Of a stretch of 64,000 nucleotides of DNA, positions 9,841-18,641 are shown piece by piece; the first letter of the stretch is position 1, and each line of letters opens with the position of its first letter. Below the pieces are notes generated by a model. It was given only the letters and a program-made list of their open reading frames with translations, was not told the DNA's origin and did no database searches. This DNA is from Centrapalus pauciflorus (taxonomy: Eukaryota > Streptophyta > Magnoliopsida > Asterales > Asteraceae): positions 186,001-250,000 of the forward strand of contig JAANYP010002365.1 in NCBI GenBank assembly GCA_020465985.1, given 5' to 3'. Position numbers and translations under genes: made by a program.

Positions 9841-10140
9841 GGTATGCAAACTTTCTGGGGATGTATGGCAACATCAAATACATCTAAAATGGAAAGAATA
9901 GAAATATCATATGTAACTGAGAGTCGAAAACATGCAACTCTGTTGTACGTAAGTACAGACCTGTTGTCTCTGTTTAGATTCGGGTTAGCAGACATGTCGC
10001 TTTGTTGTACGTCAGTACAGACCTGTCACCGCTATCTGCTAACTTTAAAGTTAAACCTTAAGTCGAACTAAGACACTTTGTTGTATGAGAATACAGACCT
10101 GTGTCCGATGTTTGTCTTTTAAAGAAAGTTTGCAAATACC
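9841..10140 (+). other. Candidate structured RNA domain: closed three-arm junction
   Basis: GGTATGCAAACTTTCT (9841-9856) pairs with AGAAAGTTTGCAAATACC (10123-10140): 16 bp with a 2-nt AA bulge. Inside are three arms with one plan: 5-bp lower stem, 5x5 internal loop, 5-bp upper stem, tetraloop. Arm 1: lower GCAAC/GTTGT, upper TGTAC/GTACA, loop GTAA (9934-9967). Arm 2: lower GTCGC/GTCAC with one C-C mismatch, upper TGTAC/GTACA, loop GTCA (9996-10029), sitting on a perfect 9-bp basal stem GTTAGCAGA/TCTGCTAAC (9984-9992, 10035-10043). Arm 3: lower GACAC/GTGTC, upper TGTAT/ATACA, loop GAGA (10072-10105). The internal loop (TYTGT opposite GACCT) is constant while stems covary. Function unknown. Confidence 0.7.
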
Positions 10141-11523
10141 AACAAGTTAGAATTTTGTCTGTGTGCCTTGATCATAAAAGTATGTCTATGTCTGAGTCAC
10201 GTAAGATAATTTCCTGATAAATAAAAAGGCCAAGGGATATTCCGAAATGTAGAGTGTTTAACAGGGTAAAATACCAACAATCGGCTAAATGGGTATGTCA
10301 CGACAAACAATCAAAGGAATCAAAAATTCCTAAGTGTGAAAGTTTAAGTACTGAAAGTTAGTATCGGACATCGCTATCTGATTGAACCTTTCTTAGACTA
10401 TACTCATCAAAAATATGTTGTTTGGTATTTAGCTTAGCTTGTAAATTTATTTTTATAACTTAAGTCTAGATTAAAATTTTTTTAGTCAAAATTTTATTTT
10501 ATTTTAATTTTATTTTTACCTTAGCTTATTTTATTTTAGTTTAGTTTAATTTTTACTTAGGTAAAAGGTCAAAAGTTACTGAGGGTGCATTCAAAGTTGG
10601 ATAAAATATACAATGCGTGAAATATCTGAGCTTAGGGTAAAAGATTTGGCATAGTTTATCTGGTTACACTACACAGTAGAAAATAGTTGGAAAAAGTTGA
10701 AATTATTTCAAAATTTCCGAAATTTTTCTAAGTGTTTGTAGTTTCGAATCTAAGACAGACTCGAATTTGAAGTTCTCGAATCTGTCAGTAGACTCGAATC
10801 TACACATAGACTCGAAGGTAGTTAGTATATAAAGGTCCACAGTGAAGGCATTTACTTCTCACTGTTCTCGAATCTGTCACTGGCGATCTCGAATCTATTC
10901 TCGAGTCTATTGTATTTCTACTAAACGACATTTCGTCGATTCTAAAGCTTTTGTGGTCGATTCTACTTTCAAATCTAGGTATAAGCAACATGATTGTACA
11001 AGATTTTGGTGGTTTCATACACAAATTTGGGCTTAAACATCACATTTTGATGTTTTATTGGTCAAAATAGGGTTATTCATAAATAACTAAGTTAGGACCT
11101 ATAAAATATCAAATTAAAGGCATAAATCAGTGATTAGAACTTAGTTGAACTAAAGTATGTGATTTACCTAGTTCAAAAAGGTTAAAATCTTGGATTTTTG
11201 TTGAAAACACAACTGTCGGCCTCTCGAATCTGATCTTGGACATTCGAATATGATCATGGGTTTCTCGAATCTATCAATAGATTCGAGATGACCATGATAT
11301 TCGAATCTGTCCATCAGACTCGAATAGGGTCTATTCGAATCTGTCCATTGCATTCGAATATGGGCACTTCGAATCTGTTACTCTCGAATCTGTACTTTAT
11401 TTATTTTGTTGAATTTAAATTTCATTACACTTGTGGAAATTTAATTGTGTTAGATTTTGTATTTAATCAAATACAAAATAAAACAAATTTGAATTTAAAC
11501 AAGTTTATTGATTTTTAATAAGT

Positions 11524-11547
11524 CTAACAATTTTATGTATTGTGCAG
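11524..11547 (+). promoter_or_regulatory. Intron acceptor-like site before the env-position ORF
   Basis: CTAAC (11524-11528), a T-rich stretch and TGTGCAG ending at 11547, two bases before ATGGCG. The same arrangement (CTAAC, T-rich, ATGTGCAG) precedes pol at 5955-5980. It fits a plant 3' splice site with branch point; use is inferred. Confidence 0.45.
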
Positions 11548-11549
11548 AT

Positions 11550-12539
11550 ATGGCGCTTCGTGCTTTTGTTCCTAAGCACAATATGGTACTGAATCCTGCT
11601 CATAACATCCCTGAGGCGCAGGGATTTCGAGAAGTTTTAGATTTTCTAGCGGAGTCTAGGATCAGTTATGTGTTGTATGAAAATATTCCGATTGTGATTT
11701 CATATGTACGTCAATTTTACGATCACTTACAGGTGGACTGCACTGTCACCCCGACAGTGTTAAGAACCAGAATTGCCGGACAACCTTTGGTTTTCTCTGC
11801 TGATATTTTGCGTCAAGTACTGCAGCTGGGTTCCCAAGAACAAGAGGACGGGCCTATAGACTTTTCTTTAAGTATTAGGCAAGCAGCATTTTTGAGAATG
11901 GGATACAGCTTGGACGTTACAAAATCTTCGTATATGAAAAGCGGGTTGATAGGACAATGGCGTTTCTTAGTCCACGTATTCATGGTGTGTTTTGCGCCTA
12001 AGAAGGCTGGTTTTGATTACATCGTATCTAAGATTCAATCAGCGATGATAGCGATGGTATACAATAAGAAGTTTAGTTTCTCGCAGCTGTTTTTCTCGGA
12101 ATTTATCCATCAAATCACGGCTCCTGAGAGAGAAAGGTTCCTTTTGTATCCGAGGTTCGTGATGATGTTGATAAGGCACTTCTTGCCTGAGTTGCCACAA
12201 TCAGACGATGCATTGAGCGTTAATGTTATGGAGAAGCGCATTTACTCTGACTGTTCCTCACACCGAGGGAGGTTAGCAGTTCCGGTGGCACGTCCACTAT
12301 TTGGTGCAATTCTGGATAGGGAATTTCAAGCCCCAGATATTGCCAACTGGGCAGGTGAAGTAGAAGTTCAGCCTCAGCAGCAACAGCAACAGCAACAGCA
12401 ACCGCATCAACAACAACAACAACGACGTGAACAGCCTCGTGCTCGTCCCCGTGATCCAAGGCGAAGACAAAGGCCTTCTACGAGTCAGCAACCAGAAATG
12501 CAGGAAGCCGGGCCGTCAATATATATACAAGTTTCTTAA
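11550..12539 (+). CDS. Extra ORF in env position (copia-1)
   Basis: 329 residues from the ATG at 11550 (MALRAFVPKHN). The frame is open from 11508, but the earlier ATG is AT-rich filler upstream of the acceptor-like site. No stop or frameshift is seen, unlike gag and pol. It is a globular protein with no obvious zinc finger or protease motif, ending in a poly-Gln run (about 12376-12420) and an Arg/Pro-rich basic tail. I see no signal peptide and no clear transmembrane helix, so calling it an envelope protein would be positional only. Similar ORFs accompany Sirevirus-like elements in Asteraceae as I remember them. Function unknown. Confidence 0.7.
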   Translation: MALRAFVPKHNMVLNPAHNIPEAQGFREVLDFLAESRISYVLYENIPIVISYVRQFYDHLQVDCTVTPTVLRTRIAGQPLVFSADILRQVLQLGSQEQEDGPIDFSLSIRQAAFLRMGYSLDVTKSSYMKSGLIGQWRFLVHVFMVCFAPKKAGFDYIVSKIQSAMIAMVYNKKFSFSQLFFSEFIHQITAPERERFLLYPRFVMMLIRHFLPELPQSDDALSVNVMEKRIYSDCSSHRGRLAVPVARPLFGAILDREFQAPDIANWAGEVEVQPQQQQQQQQQPHQQQQQRREQPRARPRDPRRRQRPSTSQQPEMQEAGPSIYIQVS

Positions 12540-12715
12540 ATTTTCATTTTACCCCAAAACTTGTTTTATTTTCTTTCTTTTGAAAATTTGGACACAAAAG
12601 TTATGTTTTTCTCATTCTTTTAAATTTATGCTTTATAATAATTCTTTACATATATTTAACTTAATTAAATAATTTCATCACTTAATTAAATTACAATACA
12701 AATAATTTAATTGAT
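12540..12715. other. AT-rich junction, copia-1 to gypsy fragment A
   Basis: About 175 bp, very AT-rich, no gene. It either belongs to the copia-1 3' region or continues the antisense LTR of fragment A; I cannot place the boundary. Confidence 0.5.
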
Positions 12716-12762
12716 TTACATTATTAAGTCAAATAAAGAAACGTTAAAGCTAGGTTGATACA
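12716..12762 (-). repeat. Truncated LTR start / direct repeat, left copy
   Basis: About 47 bp sharing GAAACGTTAAAGCTAGGTTG with 15412-15459, with a few mismatches elsewhere. In antisense it begins TGTATCAACC, a gypsy-LTR-like start immediately 3' of the fragment A pol gene. The LTR may extend further left but nothing confirms it. Confidence 0.65.
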
Positions 12763-12799
12763 GAATGGGCTCCACCATGCACGAACTTCGTCCTCAAAG

Positions 12800-13216
12800 T
12801 TAACTATGTTCGAAAAGACTTGGATACGTAGCATTCATTACATCTCTTGATTCCCAAGACTGATGCGAACCTTTGTGGTGTTTCCACTGAACGAGCACCA
12901 TCTGTATCTCTTTATTGCGAAGCTTTTTGGTCTTCGAGTCCATAGTACGTTCTGGCTCTTCAACCACGCAAAGCTTCTCATCAATTTGCAGATTAGTATG
13001 TGATATTTGAACTTCTCTTTCATCCGCTAAGCTCTTTCGCAAATGACTAACATGGAATACAGGATGTACTCCAGCTAAGTCCGCTGGCATTTCAAGATGA
13101 TAGGATTGATTCCCTATCTTTTCACCTATCTTGAACGGACCAATAAATCTTGGAGGTAGCTTGTTTCGCTTTATGAATCGAACCACATTCTTCATTGAGG
13201 ATACTTTCAGCATCAC
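12800..13216 (-). pseudogene. pol: Integrase C-terminus and chromodomain (fragment A)
   Basis: Antisense 138 residues. PPRFIGPFKIGEKIGNQSYH is the GPF/Y-type module near the end of gypsy integrase. VHPVFHVSHLRKSL follows, then a chromodomain-like tail with MVLVQWKHHKGSHQSWESR that would direct integration to marked chromatin. The upstream end is cut by a frameshift near 13220-13260 separating it from the integrase core. Confidence 0.8.
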
Positions 13217-13258
13217 CCAATCGTTGACCGCAAAACTAATCGATCTATGACAATTTTC

Positions 13259-13849
13259 TTAGTAAGACTTCTGCCTGCTTTGAGCTTCAAGAATATTCCT
13301 TCTAACAAGTTGAATCTTCTCATGAGTCAACTGTAGAACGGCAGGGCCCGCTAATGGCGACTCACCTGTTTCGCGCCAATAGGTGGGAGTTCTGCATTTT
13401 TGTCCATATAAAGCTTCAAAAGGAGCCATCTTGATAGTGGAATGATAACTGTTGTTGTACGAGAATTCGACCAAAGGCAAGTGGTTATCCCAGTTACCAC
13501 GTAAATCAAGAATGTAGGCACGGAGCATATCTTCAAAAGTAAGGATAGTATGTTGACTTTGGCCATCTGCATTAGGATGATAAGCTGTACTCAAGGAAAT
13601 TCGAATACCCATCCCCTCTTGCAGCGCTTTCCAAAATCTCGAAGTGAAACGACTATCACGATCAGAGACTATAGACTTTGGCACACCATGACGAGAAATA
13701 ACTTTAGTGATGTACATCTGTGCCAGTCTATCAAGAGTATAAGTCTCTTTCATTGGTATGAAGTGAGCTGGCATCCTTAAACATACCACAACTACCCAGA
13801 TGGAGTCGTGCTGTCTCTTGGTTTTAGGTAACTTTGTAACAAAATCCAT
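13259..13849 (-). pseudogene. pol: Integrase catalytic core (fragment A)
   Basis: Antisense, 196 residues. Catalytic Asp residues are visible in MDFVTKLPKTK and SIVSDRDSRFTS. Where the family normally has Glu after the YHP..DGQS motif (GQSERT), this copy reads GQSQHTI, so the third catalytic residue is Gln and the enzyme is predicted dead. KMAPFEALYGQKCRTP follows. It would have inserted cDNA into the genome. Confidence 0.85.
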
Positions 13850-13909
13850 GGTTATATGCTCCCACTTCCACTAAGGAACTAGTAGGGGTTGCATATTCTC
13901 GAAGGGTTT

Positions 13910-14309
13910 CTAGTGTTCTACCTTAACCATTTGACAGATTCTACAACTTTCAACAATTTGACTTATGTCCTTCTTCATTCCTGGCCACCAGTATTTAGCT
14001 TTAAGATCGAAGTGCATCTTTGAGCTGCCAGGATGAATAGATAGCTTGGACTTGTGGCCTTCAGATAGAAGAGTGTTGCGGATAGAACCATACCTAGGAA
14101 TCCAGATTCGGTTTCCCTTGAGACATTGAAGTCCTAAATGATTCATTAGATAAGAATTGAATTTGCCCTATGAGATTTTCAAAACAGAGATTCTCTTCTT
14201 TCAGGGCTTCGGCTTGAGCAGATTTGATGTCTTCAATAAGATCTGTGACCACGTTGGCTTTGCCGGGATGATATAGGATCTCACAATCATAGTCCTTGAG
14301 AAGCTCCAA
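13910..14309 (-). pseudogene. pol: Integrase zinc finger and RNase H end (fragment A)
   Basis: Antisense segments in two frames. RNase H end: DYDCEILYHPGKANVVTD (about 14240-14295). Integrase HHCC finger: HKSKLSIHPGSSKMHFDL...CRICQ (about 13930-14070). A frameshift near 14100-14150 separates them. Confidence 0.75.
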
Positions 14310-14315
14310 GAATCG

Positions 14316-14525
14316 TCACCGTTTCATCTTCAGATCCTTTTGAGTAAATAAGTGTTTGAGGCTTTTATGGTCAGTATAAAGCTGACACCTCATTCCATAG
14401 AGATAGTGACGCCAAATCTTCAGTGCAAAGGTAACGGCAGCCAACTCAAGATCATGAGTTGGTGGACTTTTCTTGTAATCTTTCAATTGCCTTGAAGCAT
14501 AGGCAATGATTTTTCCCCTTTGCAC
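14316..14525 (-). pseudogene. pol: RNase H middle part (fragment A)
   Basis: Antisense: KIIAYASRQLKDYK, LELAAVTFALKIWRHYLYG and LYTDHKSLKHLFTQ are standard gypsy RNase H blocks. A stop separates it from the following segment near 14310. On the other side (14530-14770) the RT-RNase H linker is shortened and full of stops. Confidence 0.8.
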
Positions 14526-14769
14526 GAGGACACAGCCTAAACCTGTACCAGATGCATCGCTATAGATAACAAAGTCATCATTGCCCTATGGTAAGGCTAG
14601 GATTGGTGCTTGAGAAGTCTTTAACGAATCACCTGTAGTAACCGGCCAATCCAAGGAAACTTCGGATCTCTGAGGCATTGCTAGGCGTTTGCCCCTTCTG
14701 AATAACCTCGACTTCAGATGGATAAACTGAAATACCTTCGCCGGATATAACATGGCCAATGAATTGAAT

Positions 14770-14854
14770 CTATAAAAGTAACAAAGTAGAATTTCAAGTT
14801 TTTATTCAAACAAAAAACCCTTAGGAATTAGCTCGAGACAATATAAGGTTTTAC
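14770..14854 (-). other. Probable spliceosomal intron inside reverse transcriptase (fragment A)
   Basis: Antisense, 85 bp, starting GTAAAACC at 14854 and ending TTTTATAG at 14770, AT-rich with a T-rich 3' half. It falls between the RT thumb block FWLKQ and the sequence that normally follows it in the family; the flanking codons are in phase 0. 85 is not a multiple of 3, so only removal keeps the frame. Confidence 0.6.
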
Positions 14855-15411
14855 CTGTTTGAGCCAGAATTCGCATTTAGAGAATTTTGCGTAGAGCCTT
14901 TCTTTTCTCAATAACTCTTGCAATTCACGCAGATGGATAGTATGCTCAGCCTCCGTTTTGGAGTAACTCAGAATATCGTCGATGAATACGATAACTGTAT
15001 ATCCAGCATAGGTCTGCACACGCGTTTCATGAGATCCATGAATATCGCTGGTGCATTCGCAGACCGAAAGGCATTACGAGAAATTCACAATGACCATATC
15101 TCGTACGAAAAGCTGTGTTTGGGATATCCTCTTCTTTTACTTTCAACTGATGATACCCAGAACGAAGATCAATTTTAGAGAATAACTCGCTCCCTGGAGC
15201 TGACCAAATAAATCATCGATTCTAGGCAGAAGATACTTATTCTTGATGGTGACTTTGTTCAACTCCCGATAGTCGATGCACATACGAAGAATTCCGTCTT
15301 TCTTCTTAACGAATAAGACATGTGCACCGCACGGAGATGAACTAGGTTGGATAAATCCCTTCTCTAACAAATCTTGCAATTGTTTTGACATTTCCTGAAT
15401 CCCTACAGGAA
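14828..15411 (-). pseudogene. pol: Reverse transcriptase (fragment A)
   Basis: Antisense, two open pieces. 15143-15391: KQLQDLLEKGFIQPSSSP, KKDGILRMCIDYRELNK and LPRIDDLFGQLQGASY. 14828-15019: VIVFIDDILSYSK holds the catalytic FIDD, then LYAKFSKCEFWLKQ. Between them (15020-15140) the palm region is readable but shifted. The 5' end is replaced at about 15411 by the short LTR-like repeat, so protease and gag are absent. Confidence 0.8.
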
Positions 15412-15459
15412 ATTACATTATTAACTCAAATACAGAAACGTTAAAGCTAGGTTGTTACA
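15412..15459 (-). repeat. Truncated LTR start / direct repeat, right copy
   Basis: Antisense TGTAACAACCTAGC at 15459 inward, about 47 bp, then an abrupt switch to RT sequence. It pairs with 12716-12762. A palindromic TTCCTG...CAGGAA lies at the switch (about 15391-15410). Confidence 0.65.
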
Positions 15460-16118
15460 CATATCCCTTTTCATTCCCGACCACCAGTAGAATTTTCATA
15501 GATCCCGGTACATCTTGGTTCGCTCAGGATGAATGGACAACCTATATTTATACGACTCATCAAGGATCAACTGTCGCAAGACCCCAACTCTGGGAACCTA
15601 AACCCTGTTTCTCAACACATATAGCCCGCGGTCATCCCTGGCTAACGTCTCAGTCAGCACTATCAATCTTTCTCTTTTCACATTCTGCTCCCGGAGACCC
15701 TCGGTCTGTGCCAATCTCAGACTGTGGATCAGGGTAGATGTAATCTCGAGTTTCGCAGCTCGAGAGGTAACTGTCTGAACACACGCGCAGCTACAACATT
15801 ATCATTCCCAGGATGATACTGTATGTCACAGTCATAGTCTTTCAGGAGCTCTAAATTGCGTTTCTTTCGCTTGTTCAATTCCTTCTGACTAAATAGGTAC
15901 TAAAGACTCTTGTGATAAGTATATACAACAAACTAAGACCCGTACAAATAATGTCGCCATATCTTTAACGCAAAGACGATGCATCTAAGTCTAGATCATG
16001 AACGGTATGATTCTCCTCATTTGTCTTCAACTGCCTCGACGCGTAGGCAATCACCTTGCACCTCTGCATCAATACACAGCCCAGCCCCGTCCCTGACGCG
16101 TCACAATACACAGAAAAA

Positions 16119-16940
16119 TCAATCCATACCCTCGGGCAATGCTAACACCGGTGCCTGGCACAAACGAGCTCTCAATTCGGCAAAAGCAGTCTCTTGCTCC
16201 TCATTCGACTCGAATGGTACGCATTGCCATGTCAGTCTAGTTAACGGCATGGCTATCCGCGAAAAGTTCTGAATGAACCGCCTGTAGTAGCCTGCTAACC
16301 CTAGGATACATCGAATCTCTGGCACGGTCTTAGGATGCTCCCAGCTCATCACAGCCTCGATCTTCGCGAGATCTAATTTAATAACCTCACTGCTCAATAT
16401 GTGGCCCAAGAACTGCACCTCTCGGATCCAGAACTCACACTTCGAAAACTTCACGTAGAGTCTCTCTCTCTCTGCAGCACACTCAGGACCTCCCTCAAGT
16501 GCTGCTCGTGCTGCTCAGCGCTCCTCGAGTAAATCAGTATGTTGTCTATGAACACAATCACAAAACAATCCAACATGGCTCTACACACCCTGTTCATCAA
16601 ATCCATGAAAGCTGCGGGTGCGTTAGTCAGTCCGAATGGCATGACTAGAAACTTAGAGTGTCCATAGCGCGTTCTGAAGGCCGTCTTGGGCACATCCTCT
16701 TCCCTGACCATCAGCTGGTGATATCCAGATCGTAAATCAATCTTCAAAAAAAAAGCTAGATCCCTGTAGCTGATCGAATAAATCATCGATTCGCGGAAGT
16801 GGAAATCTGTTCTTCACCGTCGCTTTATTCAACTCTCGATAATCGATACAAATTCGCATGGTACCGTATTTATTTTTCACAAATAGAATCGGTGCTCCCC
16901 ACGGTGATGAGCTCATATGGATAAATCCCCTATCCAACAA
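16119..16940 (-). pseudogene. pol: Reverse transcriptase of fragment B
   Basis: Three overlapping antisense frames (16737-16940, 16451-16786, 16119-16454) joined by two single-base shifts. It carries the RT fingers and palm (YRELNKATVKNRFPLP; DLRSGYHQLMVREED), the altered active site FIDNIL and the thumb (LGHILSSEV; GLAGYYRRFIQNFS). A run of TC repeats near 16465 is one shift point. Inactive. Confidence 0.8.
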
Positions 16941-17307
16941 CTCCTAAATCTAAGTCATCATCTCTCGCATCTCAGTGGGTGCCAGCCCATAAGGCGTCTT
17001 CGCAATCAGCACCGCTCAAGTGAAAAGGTCGATCTGGAAGTCTACCTGACCATCTGGCGGTAGACCAGGTAACTCATATGGAAATACCTTAAGGTAGTCT
17101 CTCACTACAAGTACATCCCCTACTCTCTTCTTCTCTTTCTGGGCGTCAATCACATAAGCCAGAAAGGTCTCACAACCCTTGGTCACGTATCTCTGCGCTC
17201 TGATCATGGAGATAATCTTAATCTCACCCTTTCGCCTTTCCACGTATATTGTCACAATGTCACCGTCTGAATCGGGATCCTGGTCATCTTCTTAGCACAC
17301 AGAATAC

Positions 17308-17520
17308 CTACCTGAAGCTACTAATCTCAATAGGCAGTAAATCGATCAGGAATCGGTGAGTGTCGATCTCGAGTACACACTCTCGAAAGACACGACTCAC
17401 TAATGCGGCACTCCCGTCTACCTTCTCAACAATCAATGGCACTGATAACACAGTAGAAGCGACAGTAAAGTAAGCACAGAAGGACACTGACACATATGAG
17501 CGATCTACTCCAGAATCAAA
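17308..17520 (-). pseudogene. Protease domain of fragment B
   Basis: Antisense open piece with FRECVLEIDTHRFLIDLLPIE, the C-terminal part of a gypsy aspartic protease; the active-site region lies just upstream at about 17500-17530 and is cut by the C1 LTR. Confidence 0.6.
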
Positions 17521-17548
17521 TAAGACTCGTGCACTGACGGGCAGTCGT

Positions 17549-18641
17549 TGTGACCCGTAGAAATAATCCTTAAATCTACTATTTAGCTTAGAGAAGTAAG
17601 GGTCGAATCCACAATGAGTGTGTATGTAATTAGGGTTAATCGGCTAGCTTTGTGAGTTTTATTGAAAGCACTTTAAATTGTGAATCGAGTTAATTGGATG
17701 ATTTGTTTGGATTAATGACTTACGACTAATTTGTGACTAAAACTAATGGCAAAGAACTAACGCAGTAAATTAACAATCAAATTAAAGATAGCCATTCACG
17801 GAATTACTACGGCATAAATATTAGCCACTTGAATTTCATGCAATAATCACATAGACATAATTAATTGCGTGGTTAAATTAATCATACATGTTTAACCAAT
17901 AACTCTCGGCATAGCGCATGCAATATTCATTACTTGTCTTAATCCCTAAGCTAATGGACTCAACACAAATAATAATACCACTATGAACTATCTTGCTTTT
18001 ACCAATTAAAACATACAATCATAATCATAATCAGATGCTTATCATTTGAATACACATAGTATTTCAATCAACGCAAATACATCAAAACATAAAAAATTCA
18101 GGTAAAGTAACACTTAGCCGTAGATCATCCGCAAACGACTAAGGTGTTTGTCCGCTAATCGTATGCTCTTCAATGATGTTGACCGAAGACATAGTTGCAA
18201 GCTTGCGAACCACTGTCTTCGTACTTGTATTGTGAATCTACTCTGGAAGGGCTTCGCCACTTCTTTTGACACTTTCGGGGCCCCCTCAAATGAACACCAT
18301 CGACCTCTATTTATAAAGGAAGTGGATTTAGGGTTTCTGAGGCTGAAAACGCGTTTTTACACCGACCCAGCGTAGGCCTGCGCCCCCCCCCCTGCGCCTG
18401 GGGTACGGCCAGGGCTGCGCTGGAAGTGCTCTGCATCTCTCAATCTTTCTGTTTTGCAGCATAGGGTGACACAGGCCTGCGCCCCCTCTGGCTCGGTTCG
18501 TGCTAAATTTTCTCGAGCTGCTTCCATTTGACCGCTTGACCCTGAAACATAAATTTGGAGTAATAATATGGAAGTTACGAAGTATCGGTGCTTAAAATGA
18601 ACATAAAATGACTCTGAAACACATAAATTATAGCCTTATCA
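17549..18641 (-). repeat. 3' LTR of Athila-like C1
   Basis: Antisense LTR of about 1.09 kb: antisense start TGATAAGGCT at 18641, antisense end GGGTCACA at 17549, next to a PPT-like tract at 18642-18655. It is alignable with 37350-38471 over its length. A TATA box (antisense, 18307-18317) lies about 60 bp from a GC-rich block with a C10 run (18369-18425). Confidence 0.7.

Larger units (their letters stand above)
9346..11547 (+). other. Long non-coding spacer between pol and the env-position ORF
   Basis: About 2.2 kb with no supportable gene; small open frames here have no recognisable protein character. Contents: a short duplicated CTAATTTAGGAAAGTTT (about 9411-9446); the branched RNA-like domain at 9841-10140; an AT-rich stretch around 10440-10560; a second array of TTCGAATCT words (about 10740-10990 and 11220-11390); and an intron-acceptor-like end at 11524-11547 just before the next ORF. 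Confidence 0.75.
1724..12711 (+). mobile_element. Sirevirus-like Ty1/copia retrotransposon (copia-1), 3' LTR missing
   Basis: The order is 5' LTR (1724-2372), iMet-type PBS, long leader, gag, pol in copia order (PR-IN-RT-RNase H), a 2.2-kb structured spacer, then an extra ORF in env position. Gag with a long C-terminal extension plus an additional ORF 3' of pol is the arrangement known for the Sirevirus lineage; that assignment is by architecture and domain style. The 3' LTR does not occur in plus orientation in the window: the element stops near 12.7 kb, where antisense gypsy sequence begins. A related LTR in inverse orientation lies at 63076-63720. Right boundary uncertain by about 150 bp. 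Confidence 0.85.
12712..15459 (-). mobile_element. Chromovirus fragment A (Ty3/gypsy), RT to chromodomain
   Basis: Antisense 2.7-kb piece covering RT, RNase H, integrase and a C-terminal chromodomain, without gag, protease or full LTRs. It is bounded on both sides by a copy of the same roughly 47-bp sequence that reads, antisense, like an LTR start (TGTAACAACC at 15459; TGTATCAACC at 12762). The right boundary cuts into fragment B, so A inserted into B in the same orientation and then lost most of both LTRs and its 5' half. Chromodomain and gypsy order (RT-RH-IN) place it among chromoviruses. Confidence 0.75.
15460..17548 (-). mobile_element. pol: Chromovirus-like fragment B (Ty3/gypsy)
   Basis: Antisense, degraded. 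From low to high coordinates: integrase zinc-finger relic (15470-15780), RNase H (about 15840-16260), RT (16119-16940), RT-protease linker (17016-17255; DYLKVFPYELPGLPPDG) and protease (about 17308-17520). RT blocks: IDYRELNKATVKNRFPLP, FGLTNAPAAFMDLMNR and VIVFIDNILIYSRS, where the usual FIDD second Asp is Asn. Protease: AALVSRVFRECVLEIDTH. It is cut at 15460 by fragment A and at about 17548 by the LTR of Athila-like element C1; neither missing half reappears in the window. Confidence 0.75.

Noticed and set aside
10842..11036. Small frames around 10.8-11.4 kb
   Set aside because: Their Arg/Ser pattern is just translation of the TTCGAATCT array.
12226..12491. Antisense frames opposite the poly-Gln tail
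   Set aside because: Shadow of the CAG/CAA repeat in the plus-strand ORF; hydrophobic runs are only its complement.
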